NCBI GenBank assembly: GCA_943355085.1 | Contig: CALREC010000005.1 | Location: 1-10,887, forward strand | From: Candidatus Altimarinota bacterium | GTDB lineage: Bacteria > Patescibacteriota > Gracilibacteria > BD1-5 > UBA2023 | Length of the DNA stretch: 10,887 nucleotides | Direction of reading: 5' to 3' | Shown here: piece after piece, positions 1-7,841 of the stretch | How positions within the stretch are numbered: the stretch's first letter is position 1 | Layout: every line of letters begins with the position of its first letter | Notes under the pieces: model-generated | What the model saw: only the letters and a program-made list of their open reading frames with translations | Told to the model about the DNA's origin: nothing | Databases searched by the model: none | Program-made: the position numbers and the translations under genes

Positions 1-1964
1 CACACGAAGGACATGGGCGAACCATGGGCAAGATTCCGATACGCACCGATCAAAGATGATCAAGATGTAAAAAATTGAAAAAATGAACCACCTTTCGTTC
101 CATCATCAGTAAGCTGATCGCTCATTGGAATCACATCATATGGTGCATATGCAACAAGTCCAGCATGTTCTCCGGCGAGACAGTTTGGTTTCCAAAAACC
201 TGGATCTGAAGGAGAGGTTATCGTACATGGTTGTACTTTTGATGCAGGAGTTGGTGCTGGTGCTTCTCATCGAATTTTTATGGGACCATGAGCAAAATCC
301 TTTCCGACAAGATTTCGGACATCGGGAGCTGAGCATTGCCCGCGAAAACATACAGTCAAAGTGTAGTACCTGTCTGAGTGTGGATCAGACGAATTCAGAA
401 AGGCTCCAGTGATAGTAACCATGCCTTTATCCAAAATACTCCCAGTATACGATGGATTCGTATCCTTAAATGCTCCATTTAAGGATACTTTGCCCGTACC
501 AAAAGAAAGTCTATAGGAATCTGCTCCGGGGTTATTGTAGATAACTGTGAGTATACCATTCTGATTAGGTCATGTGGTTCCTGCTGGTGATATCATTCAT
601 GAAAATGAAATCTTCTCCGCCAAAGGACGATATCCGGGGGAAAATGGCGGAGTTTGAATCTTGGTCTCTATCTCGGATTTTGCTACAGTTCCAGTAGATG
701 TCTTTTGAGCCGTAACAGCTGGACTACTGGAAGGAGATGTTGGCTTGCGGATATTTCAAATCCTGAGTGGTGTGCCATCTTCTGGAACAATTATATAAGA
801 TTTCTCCACACTAGACCCTGCTGTAGTACCTGTGGTAGACTGAATAACGAATCCACTTGTTGCAGTACCTGTAGGATCACTCACGAATCCACTCGCACCA
901 GTAAATGATTCTGCTTTTGTTATGGTATTTGTGACCGGTATAATCTTACCCACTTCTATCTTTCCAACCTCAAGCGATATGCTCGTCGCCCCAGTGGTAC
1001 TCTTGGATATACCAAATATGGTTCCCCGAACTGCTGCAACCGCAGAGTCGGTTTGTATAGAAAAATCGCTTGCAGAATCAGTTTCGGTACGCAGACGTGG
1101 AGCTTCTGTCCACACCTCACCAAGAGAGAGCAGGAGCGATACTCTCGATGCGAGATTATTGTCATCAGCATATGTGAGTGAACTAAGGGTGAGACTAGTC
1201 TCAGAAGAAGTACTCCCCAGAGAAAGTTCAGAACCATCAGATATATGTAGGAGTGCCGTCGATCCTGTTGCGATCACAATTTTATCACCAGAATTGAGTT
1301 CTCCGGTCAGAGATCGACTTGAATCATCATTTATAACAACACTTCCGGAGTAGGTTGTGATAAATGCGGATATCTTTCGTTCATACGGATTGTAGGGCAA
1401 GTCTTCAGTCGAGTCTTGTGATACAAAGCTTGACGACGAATAGGATCTAATGAGAGACGTCAATCTTTGTTTCTCATAAGTTCCGCGTATATATGTTTTA
1501 TACTCACCGGACTTATTGTCATATATCACAGCAGCCACATCAAATGTCGGACTTATGAAGGAAAGAGTCTTTCCATATCCATAATACTGTTTCGTCTCAG
1601 GATCAACGGCCTGAAAATTTGCATAATTCTTTGGGAGAAATGTATTACTCACATAACCCGAAACACCATAGGCTCAAGTCTGCGAATGTGCATATACTCA
1701 ACGCTCATCGTAGTTTATAGAGTTAGAATTGGGATCTGGAAGGGTTTTTTTGAGTTGAAGATAATCCGAGAGGCTCAGATGGAGTGCATCAATTGTGGAT
1801 ATACGCGTAGTATTATCGACTACTTTCATATGTCATGCCACAGACACATAAGCAATTATAGATATAGTCGTCAGGATAGAGATAGATACCAAAAGTTCTA
1901 TAAGTGTAAATCCGAATTTTGTTCTCAAAAAAAGGGAGCGATCGGTTTTTTTTGCATGTACCAT
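1..1964 (-). CDS. Type IV pilin-like protein fused to a FecR domain (3' end beyond window)
   Basis: At least 654 residues are visible and the C-terminus lies outside the window. The ATG at 1964 gives an 18-residue leader ending in KFG, then FTLIELLVSISILTT, the classic prepilin peptidase site with Phe at +1 and Glu at +5 of the mature protein. A pilin-like globular part follows (about residues 45-170). Residues about 200-340 match the FecR domain: a 'HISDGSELSL' strand, then 'SIQTDSAVAAVRGTIFGI' at about 302-319. A Ser/Thr/Gly-rich linker (about 340-440) leads to beta-rich sequence and, near the edge, 'GLVAYAPYDV', which may begin a lectin-like domain. Eight in-frame UGA codons (residues 44, 89, 97, 403, 456, 465, 566, 635) are read as Gly. 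The gene lies 70 bp downstream of another prepilin gene and is probably co-transcribed. The protein is likely inserted in the membrane or pilus with its FecR part outside. The pilin and FecR calls are firm; the combined function is unknown. Confidence 0.85.
460..488. repeat. Perfect 13-bp inverted repeat inside the pilin-FecR gene
   Basis: GTATCCTTAAATG, a 3-base loop CTC, then CATTTAAGGATAC. The arms match exactly over 13 bp. It lies in coding sequence (about residues 492-502, 'VSLNGAFKDT'). In mRNA it would form a strong short hairpin. No U-tract follows on the minus strand, so it does not look like a standard terminator. Confidence 0.8.
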
Positions 1965-2034
1965 ATAAGAAAAAGTATGGAGTAAAGTTTCTCTTTGGTA
2001 GTGTAGCAGAATAGTAAAAAAAACAAAATTATTT

Positions 2035-2775
2035 TTAATCTGTAAGAGCAAGGCTTATTTCTTTTCAATTTTTCTCAAAAATAAGTACTGCCTGCTCGAG
2101 AATGCGGAGAATAGCTCATGAACCAATCAGAGATTTTTTTCCGAGAACATTACGAATTATGAGGGCGTCATAAGACAGAGATCCTGAGTCGACAATACGA
2201 ATAAGTTGAATTTCATTCTCTCAAGCATCTTTTATCGGAGAAAGTTGGTAATATTGTATATTGAAGCTGTTTGTACCAATATCATCCTTTGTACCTGTGA
2301 TCTCATACCATCTTTTTTGCATATTGGAAGGAAATGAAAAGACCTTATATCCTCCACTCTGAGAGAGTTGAAGATTCTCTCCTATACTATCTTGCGAGGC
2401 AAGATGTACATCTATAGAACCCGTTCCGAGTCCTGTAGTTCGGATATCTCACGTTGCGGTCGAAAAATTGTAACTATATTGTAGTGATGAGTCTTGTTTG
2501 TACCAATCAATATTTGTGATAAAACCAATAGATCCGCTTTCAAAAATCATATCATAAGAAGTGCTCCGATATCTTGATATATCTTGATCAAGAGCATTCA
2601 ATGTATTTGTTATATTTTTCGTAGTTGTTTCTGCATCTTGTGACATGAGCATTTGAGAAAAACCAGCTATGGAAGCTATGCCGATTATTGACATAATCGT
2701 AACTACCATAAGGAGCTCAACGAGCGTAAATCAGAAAGAAGATACTGTCCTAAAAGCCGGTCAAGAGTCACTCAT
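2035..2775 (-). CDS. Type IV pilin-like / minor pseudopilin
   Basis: This 246-residue protein starts at the ATG at 2775 and ends in TAA. The leader is 15 residues and ends in SSFG; the mature protein begins FTLVELLMVVTIMSIIGIA, a prepilin-type methylation and cleavage site followed by the hydrophobic helix. The -1 Gly needed by prepilin peptidase is itself a UGA codon (residue 15). Other UGA codons are residues 5, 109, 185, 220 and 237. Residues 45-246 form a globular beta-rich part ending in 'LEQAVLIFEKNGKEISLAL', typical of minor pseudopilins of type II secretion or type IV pilus systems; I cannot assign a subunit (GspH/I/J-like or PilE-like). It is the first gene of a minus-strand pair with the pilin-FecR gene and diverges from the acyltransferase at 2892. 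A weak TTGTTT/TAAAAT promoter (2805-2831) may drive it. Confidence 0.88.
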
Positions 2776-2832
2776 ACATAGAGATGATAAAATAATTTTC
2801 TACTATTTTAGACGAATAATTGAAAAAACAAA

Positions 2833-2859
2833 TTGAAATTTTATTTTTATCCCTATACT
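2833..2859 (+). promoter_or_regulatory. Promoter for the FemAB-like gene
   Basis: TTGAAA (2833-2838) and TATACT (2854-2859) are separated by 15 bp. The spacing is slightly short but both boxes are good. The transcript would start near 2866, about 26 nt before the ATG at 2892. The segment ATCCCTATACT recurs exactly at 10804-10814. Confidence 0.5.
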
Positions 2860-2891
2860 CTTTTCATTCTTACCACAGACTCCTTCAAAAT

Positions 2892-3755
2892 ATGTCCATA
2901 ATACATCGTTCCGAATATCCAGAAGACCATACTTACTATAGAACGACATCTCCTGTATATGGGAAATATCTCAATAATCATTGTTTCATACGCACTATTC
3001 CACTGGAGTGAAGTACTCGTTTTGGTTGGATGAAACGAATCTTTGGAAGATACATGCAACTCGTAAAGTTTGAGCGGATCGATACAGAACCAACAAAAGA
3101 GCTCCTTTCCAAATTTGGTTTCAAAAGGGGATTTGTTATATGGATCCCCTTCAGACGAATGGATATTCCAACAGGATGGAGAAAACTTATGATTGGGACT
3201 CATTTTACCAGAACTGGCTTTGTTCAGATAGAAAACCAGCAGTACTATGAAAAATGGAATGAACGAGCACGTCGAGCACGTAAGCGATTTTTCTCATATG
3301 TCACAGGTAAAAATACCGAAAATATCCACATCGAACAAGTAGATCAAGAAGCCTTTGTTCAGGCCTTCAAACAAGTACGAGTTAAACACCTCTATAAATC
3401 TGATTATATTCGATACTATCGTGCGATGACACAAATAGATTCATGATCTGTACGGAGTTACGTTTGCTACCGGGGTGACACGCCACTCGCAGGACTTGCT
3501 GTACATGACTATGCATGAAATGCCAGTGCCCATCTGGTTGCTTTTACATGAAAAGAAGCAAAGCCTTATCAGGCTGGGACGGGACTTATGGATCGGTGGT
3601 TTTCTGATAGCGTGACCCTGGGTCTCAAATACATCAACTTTGACCACCTCAGAGATTCGTCCATGGAAAAGTCTCAACAATGATACACTGACTTCAAGCT
3701 CAATTTCATAGAAAATGAATGCTATTTTCAAGATTCTTATTTTCGATTTTTGTAG
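2892..3755 (+). CDS. FemAB/GNAT-like acyltransferase (possible peptidoglycan-bridge type)
   Basis: This 287-residue protein ends in TAG. The C-terminal half resembles the second GNAT-fold domain of FemA/FemB-type aminoacyltransferases: 'RGDTPLAGLAVHDY' (a strand that makes 'iAG'), then an 'AHLVAFTGKEA' strand, 'AGTGLMDRWFSD' helix, 'LGLKYINFDHL' strand, and the characteristic end 'SQQGYTDFKLNF', like the Gly-x-x-x-FK motif of the family. UGA codons at residues 40, 185, 209, 220 and 264 encode Gly; the last is the conserved Gly of that motif. The family attaches amino acids to peptidoglycan precursors or other acceptors using aminoacyl-tRNA, but substrate cannot be told here. It is somewhat shorter than typical FemAB proteins (over 320 residues). 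The ATG at 2892 is preferred over the TTG at 2820 because it follows the promoter at normal distance. It diverges from the pilin pair. Confidence 0.65.
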
Positions 3756-3813
3756 TCATATAGTCACAACCGACAAGAAAGAAACAATGACATACGAGAA
3801 TATTGAAGTAATC

Positions 3814-5550
3814 CTACGGTACTGCAAATATACTTCCTCGTGAATAGAGAGTTTTTTTATCGGGCGAAGCAATCACAGGAAAGATGATATCACAGCCTCG
3901 AACCTTAGCTATAAACTCAGAAGAGTACTGACATGGACAACTTGTACACTGTACAGATCACTCGATCATTCCTCAAGTACGTACTTTATTTTCGAGACAG
4001 ATATTTCCAAGAGTAGAATTTGAAGTATTATAATTATATTCATCTACCCTTGGACATCAAGCATTTGAAATAGGCCCAACAACCAGTGGACATTTATCGA
4101 GAACTTTTTTAGAAGAAGTGTAATCAAGGACGCCGTCATTATCTCGGTCAAGATTTGGAACAATAATCACAATAAGTTCGGCATAAGCGATATTTCAGGA
4201 TGTATCTCGCACGGTAAGAGAAACGGGGTATATTCCTTCTTTCATAAAGATATGCACAGGATTTTTTTCAAATGCCGTGGCGCCATCTGAAAAATCCCAA
4301 TAGTAACTATAATTTCCATCACCTCATTTTGGATGAGAAAAAAATGGCATAGGTATACCCACTACACCACGGAGCGTATCGGCAGTAACTTTTAATAACT
4401 CAGGCGATATAATATAATCATTCCGAGTGTGGTTCTTTGACTTTCCTAAGTAATCTGAAGGAAATAGTCCTATCTGAAGAGATAGTGCCTCCTTGGAAAT
4501 ACCGACTGCGGGGCTACCTGGTTTTTTTACAAATATTTGTTGATAGACAGTAGACGTTCGATTATTCGCATCGATCATAGTCAGTTTTATCCTCCAAGTA
4601 CCCGGAGATTGAAGATCAAAATTATTAATACAATTTCCGGTAGCATTTTTCTTTTCTCCTGTAGTCATATTGGTAAATTCCCATACATATTGGATAGGGA
4701 GAGCTGGATTACCATTAATATATCATCCAAAATCATACACTGTTTCTTCAGAATTTGGAAAAAGAGTCGTTGAGTCAGTCGTTTTACACTGATTTTTTTC
4801 TTTATCGAATATCTTTATAAGAGCAGCAAAATCAGAACGATCTGAATCATCTTTCAGATTGCACATATTCATACTAAAAATCTTAGAAGCCATTACTACA
4901 AATTCCTTTCTCGATATATACTCATTTGGAGCGATTTTATTACCCATGCCCACTGTGATAAGTTTTGCTTCAACGGCTTTTTGAGCATAACCATACCAGT
5001 ATGCATCAACATCCTCAAGAACTATTTTTTTATCATAGGAAGCGTCATTTTGGTATTCGCTCCAAAGTCCAGCCTGTCTCAGAAGTACGGCAGCAGCTTC
5101 TATGCGGGTAATGTTATTTGCTGGACAAAAAGGAACTTCTTGATAATTTTTCTTATTTTGGCACTGCACATTTCCTGTATTATCGAGTACATAACCACGG
5201 ACAATTCCTTGTTCTTTCCCATAAGAAATACAGTAAAAATACTGATTTTTCTTTATAATATCGACAAAGGGGTCGAGTGTGAAATGGAAAATATCTTCGC
5301 GGGTAGGCTGTACACATCTATGACAACTCACTCAGATTACGATTCCAACAAACTCATCCCGCGGTAGGAGTCCATTGGGACGAAAAAGATTGTCCGCAGT
5401 ATCCACGATAACTCCACCATCATACATATGCTTGAGATCGGCATAATAAGAATCATTGAGTGAAACATCAGTAAATGGTAACTCAGAACCAAGTACAAAA
5501 GCTGGCCAGAGTAAGAAAAATGCAAAGATAATTTTTTGGAAAATACGCAT
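3814..5550 (-). CDS. Secreted S-layer-homology surface protein with PKD domains
   Basis: This 578-residue protein ends in TAG. Residues 1-21 (MRIFQKIIFAFFLLWPAFVLG) form a signal peptide. Three SLH repeats follow: about 25-73 ('PFTDVSLNDSYYADL' to 'LLPRDEFVG'), about 94-163 with an insertion (ends 'NNITRIEAAAVLLR'), and about 177-225 ('LEDVDAYWYGYAQKAVEA' to 'ISRKEFVVMASKIF'). Two PKD domains follow, at about 270-350 ('QYVWEFTN', 'IKLTMIDANN') and 408-464 ('YYWDFSDGA', 'VSLTVRDTSGN'). A thrombospondin type 3-like calcium site comes next (466-500: 'DRDNDGVLD', 'CPLVVGP', 'GCP'). The C-terminus has a QCTSCPCQ cluster (residues 534-541) and two more Cys. SLH domains bind cell-wall polymers and PKD domains act as extracellular spacers or adhesion modules. 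Seven UGA codons (residues 73, 276, 409, 452, 498, 526, 531) are Gly; without them the gene appears as several fragments. It lies 66 bp downstream of the transglycosylase and has its own likely promoter. Confidence 0.88.
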
Positions 5551-5584
5551 ATGTATGGGTAAAAAATGAATAACTCTTAAAAAG

Positions 5585-5613
5585 AGTATAACACAAAAGC
5601 GTACAAGACGCAA
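5585..5613 (-). promoter_or_regulatory. Promoter for the SLH-PKD gene
   Basis: On the minus strand TTGCGT (5608-5613) and TATACT (5585-5590) are 17 bp apart, placing a start near 5578 and leaving about 28 nt of leader before the ATG at 5550. The -35 box overlaps the last bases of the sequence just downstream of the transglycosylase coding region. Confidence 0.45.
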
Positions 5614-5616
5614 AAT

Positions 5617-6507
5617 TTAGAGATCTAACACTTTTATGCTCCATTCCCCCTTGGGAAGAGTATTTCCGAGAATCCACTGATTCAATTGTCTGATCGTGGC
5701 ATAGTCATATTTATTGGTCTGACACCAGGCTTTTATATCCTTAATTTCTGTTACTTTTACCAGAGTCGTTCTTGGAGCTGCAAATACATCTCAAAGCTCA
5801 CGAGTATCAAACACGGTAAGTCTGTTTTCCATGAGGTATTTTATGGCGATAATACGAAACAGGTAGCGGGTTGTTTCCTCATTGAGATAGAGATCATAAT
5901 AAGAATCCACTTTTTGATCCTCGAGTGCGCGACGTAGTCCATTTTCACCTCGATTATATGCTGCAGCAACAAGTGTCCAGTCATGAAAATCGTCGTAGAG
6001 TTTCAAAAAATACTGAATCGCTGCATCGGTCGCAAGCTCAAAATGATAGCGCTCATCGACATAATCATTGATTTGTAGTTTAAAGCGTTTCGCGGTATCG
6101 GGCATAAATTGCCAGATACCACCAGCTCCCACACTACTTAATGACTCGTTTCTGAGTCCACTCTCAGCGATCGCCAAGTACTTAAAATCATCGGGGATTC
6201 ATGCAGCTTTTAACTTTTTTTCTATATAGGGAATATAGAGGGGTTCCCTTTTGTGATAGAGAACAAATTGATACATATTGAATCGAGTGACGGAGAGTTC
6301 TCGTTCAAATTTTTCACGATTATAATAATACTTACCTTCAAAAGAAACCTTTTCTCAGGCAAAGTTTACACGAGCATAGTCGATGATTTTTGAAAGATCA
6401 GCAGAATATTGCATCCTCTGCCCAACACGAAAAAATACTCATATACTGACAAAAAGTATGCAGAATGAAATGAAAAGTACGATATGACCCCGAGTCAGAG
6501 AATACAT
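5617..6507 (-). CDS. Membrane-anchored lytic transglycosylase (SLT/MltD-like, GH23)
   Basis: This 296-residue protein ends in TAA. Residues 8-26 (HIVLFISFCILFVSIGVFF) form an N-terminal membrane anchor. The catalytic domain spans about residues 95-235 and follows the MltD/SLT pattern: 'AAGIPDDFKYLAIAESGL' with catalytic Glu115, 'SVGAGGIWQFMPDTAKRF', 'YVDERYHFELATDAAIQYF', and 'DWTLVAAAYNRGENGLRRA'. The family cleaves the MurNAc-GlcNAc bond of peptidoglycan, forming 1,6-anhydro-MurNAc. The tail (about 250-296) contains 'ATIRQLNQWILGNTLP', like the region following the SLT domain in MltD proteins; no clear LysM is seen. UGA encodes Gly at 23, 103, 198... only 23, 29-type positions are not all conserved, but Gly103 before 'IPDDF' is strongly conserved in the family. 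The in-frame UGA codons lie at 6439, 6355, 6199 and 5791. It could remodel self wall for surface assembly or act on neighbouring cells; the sequence does not decide. Confidence 0.92.
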
Positions 6508-6525
6508 GTAAAAAAATTTGATGGT

Positions 6526-6559
6526 AGTATAATAAGCTGAAATGTATTTAAAAATACAT
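6526..6559 (-). promoter_or_regulatory. Promoter and palindromic operator-like site for the transglycosylase
   Basis: On the minus strand TATACT (6526-6531) is a good -10 box 19 nt before the ATG at 6507. Where the -35 would lie (6549-6554, TTTTTA, weak) sits a perfect palindrome, ATGTATTT-AA-AAATACAT (6542-6559), with 8-bp arms. This is the usual size and place for a dimeric repressor or activator site. A transcript hairpin is less likely because the site is upstream of the start. Confidence 0.4.
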
Positions 6560-6671
6560 CCACTTAAAGATATTCATTATAATCATAAGCTCTGATTTTC
6601 CAAAAAGTATTTATGAAAGAAACAACACTCACGATAACGATATCAGTCTGACAAGAAACGGTATCTATAAT

Positions 6672-6700
6672 TTGCATTTTGTATGAATTTTGAGTATACT
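6672..6700 (+). promoter_or_regulatory. Promoter for the small ORF and YgjP-like gene
   Basis: TTGCAT (6672-6677) and TATACT (6695-6700) are 17 bp apart, the ideal spacing. Start is expected near 6707, about 34 nt before the ATG at 6741. No hairpin is seen between the two downstream genes, so they probably share this transcript. Confidence 0.55.
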
Positions 6701-6740
6701 TACAAAGATCTATAACATTGCCCTGTAACTTATCAGTAGT

Positions 6741-6959
6741 ATGTCTATCATACCTACAACTCATATTTCTGATGAAGGAAAAGGCCTCGGTCTAACGAGC
6801 AATCCTGAGGAATTAAAAATTTATACACAAAAAATTAAAGATTCCCTAGTTCTCTATAAACAAAATCCCAATCTAGTATTTCCTACAAGGATTTTGGATT
6901 CATACACGGTTTGTGGCAATCCATCCATGGATATCATGATCAGAAAAATAGTATCCTAA
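6741..6959 (+). CDS. Small hypothetical protein (72 residues)
   Basis: A 72-residue protein beginning MSIIPTTHISDEGKG and ending in TAA. I do not recognise the family. It is polar, with no membrane segment or signal peptide; the middle (about 20-40, 'SNPEELKIYTQKIKDSLVLY') looks helical and the end has 'DSYTVCGNPSMDIMI'. It has no UGA codons, so it does not depend on the altered code. Support comes from the well-formed promoter 34 nt upstream and from its place 39 bp before, and in line with, the YgjP-like gene. The overlapping minus-strand frame (6564-6764) lacks such support. Likely real, but it could be an untranslated leader. Confidence 0.5.
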   Translation: MSIIPTTHISDEGKGLGLTSNPEELKIYTQKIKDSLVLYKQNPNLVFPTRILDSYTVCGNPSMDIMIRKIVS

Positions 6960-6998
6960 GAGATTATAAGTAACAAAATTTTTAAGTAAGCACGTCCT

Positions 6999-7670
6999 AT
7001 GTCCCCTCTTCCTTGTTTTCAAATTATTCGAGCATCACGCCGGTCTATATCTATACAGATTTCTCCAAAAAAATGACTCATAGTTCGAGCCCCGTTTTCT
7101 ATACCAGACGATATCATTCATGCTTTTGTGGATAAAAAATCTGACTGGATTAACAAGCATATACACCAACAGATGCGGCAAGATATTTGATTAGAGCAAA
7201 ACCTCTATTATCTTGGAAAGCCTCATAGATATACATATGATGCATCTCAAAAGGAGCCCATACTTCATACGGATGGAGTTTTTATTTTTTCACAAAACAC
7301 CAAGTGCGCACGAAAAGAATGAGAGGAGATAAAAAAATGGTATGGAGCACAAGCAAAACTCCACATAAGAGATCGAGTGCATTTTTTTGCCAAACAATAT
7401 AATTTCAAGTATCAAAATATAAAAATAACGAGTGCTCTGACTCGTTGGGGATCCTGTAGTGGTAATAATAATCTGAATTTCCCCTGGAGACTTCTGATGG
7501 TGCCTACAGAAGTTATAGATTATGTCATCGTACATGAACTTGCTCATACCGTACACAAAAATCACTCACCGAGATTCTGGTGACTTGTCGAGTCTATCGT
7601 ACCAGACTGGAATATACATAGGGCACATCTGAAAGCAGAGGGATATAGGTATATATTGCATGAGTTTTAG
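6999..7670 (+). CDS. YgjP-like zinc metallohydrolase (DUF45/WLM-type)
   Basis: This 223-residue protein ends in TAG and matches the YgjP-like family in length and layout. An N-terminal beta part ('RRSISIQISPKKGLIVRAP', about 14-32) leads to 'SDWINKHI' and 'YYLGKPHRY'. Then comes the family signature 'TRWGSCS' (148-154), and 'VIDYVIVHELAHTVHKNHS' (172-190), holding the HExxH zinc site (His179, Glu180, His183) and His189 as likely third ligand, followed by 'RFW'. The family is predicted to be metal-dependent proteases or hydrolases; the cellular substrate is not established. UGA encodes Gly at 26, 64, 108 and 195; the last falls straight after 'RFW', so standard-code reading cuts off the C-terminus. 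Cytoplasmic: no signal or membrane segment. Probably in one transcript with the small ORF upstream, and closed by the terminator at 7784-7813. Confidence 0.9.
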
Positions 7671-7783
7671 TTACCAGGAATCTTTACTCTGTCCATGAGT
7701 TTTGCACAGTATTTTACAAAATTGATGAATACATGAAAATAGACGTAAGGAAGGACTCACTCATCCGAATCGATGGGTACAAC

Positions 7784-7813
7784 AAACCCCCACAAGCATG
7801 CTTGTGGGGGTTT
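7784..7813. terminator. Bidirectional rho-independent terminator
   Basis: A perfect 30-bp palindrome (left arm AAACCCCCACAAGCA) forms a stem with a run of five G-C pairs, followed by TTTTATC on the plus strand. It lies between the convergent YgjP-like and DUF4153 genes (stops at 7670 and 7842) and can serve both. The 113 bases from 7671 to 7783 contain no supported gene. Confidence 0.9.
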
Positions 7814-7841
7814 TATCATTCAAGTAAATAATCAGAACGTA

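Noticed and set aside
922..1353. Plus-strand open frame opposite the FecR region
   Set aside because: Antisense shadow; the minus strand has clear pilin and FecR signatures.
2582..2593. TCTTGATCAAGA palindrome and nearby ATATCTTGAT repeat
   Set aside because: Short, AT-rich and inside pseudopilin coding sequence; expected by chance.
3756..3813. Terminator between the convergent FemAB-like and SLH-PKD genes
   Set aside because: No hairpin with a T-tract is visible in these 58 bases.
3814..5550. Pseudogene or frameshift interpretation of the split reading frames
   Set aside because: All fragments share one frame and are separated only by TGA codons that sit at glycine positions; the same pattern recurs in eight genes.
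5573..5587. Small hairpin ACTCTT-AAA-AAGAGT downstream of the transglycosylase
   Set aside because: Only 6 AT-rich base pairs, and it overlaps the -10 of the SLH-PKD promoter; too weak to call a terminator.
6613..6795. 60-residue plus-strand frame under code 25 (MKETTLTITI...)
   Set aside because: It contains two UGA codons, overlaps the 6741 gene in another frame and spans that gene's promoter; no independent support.
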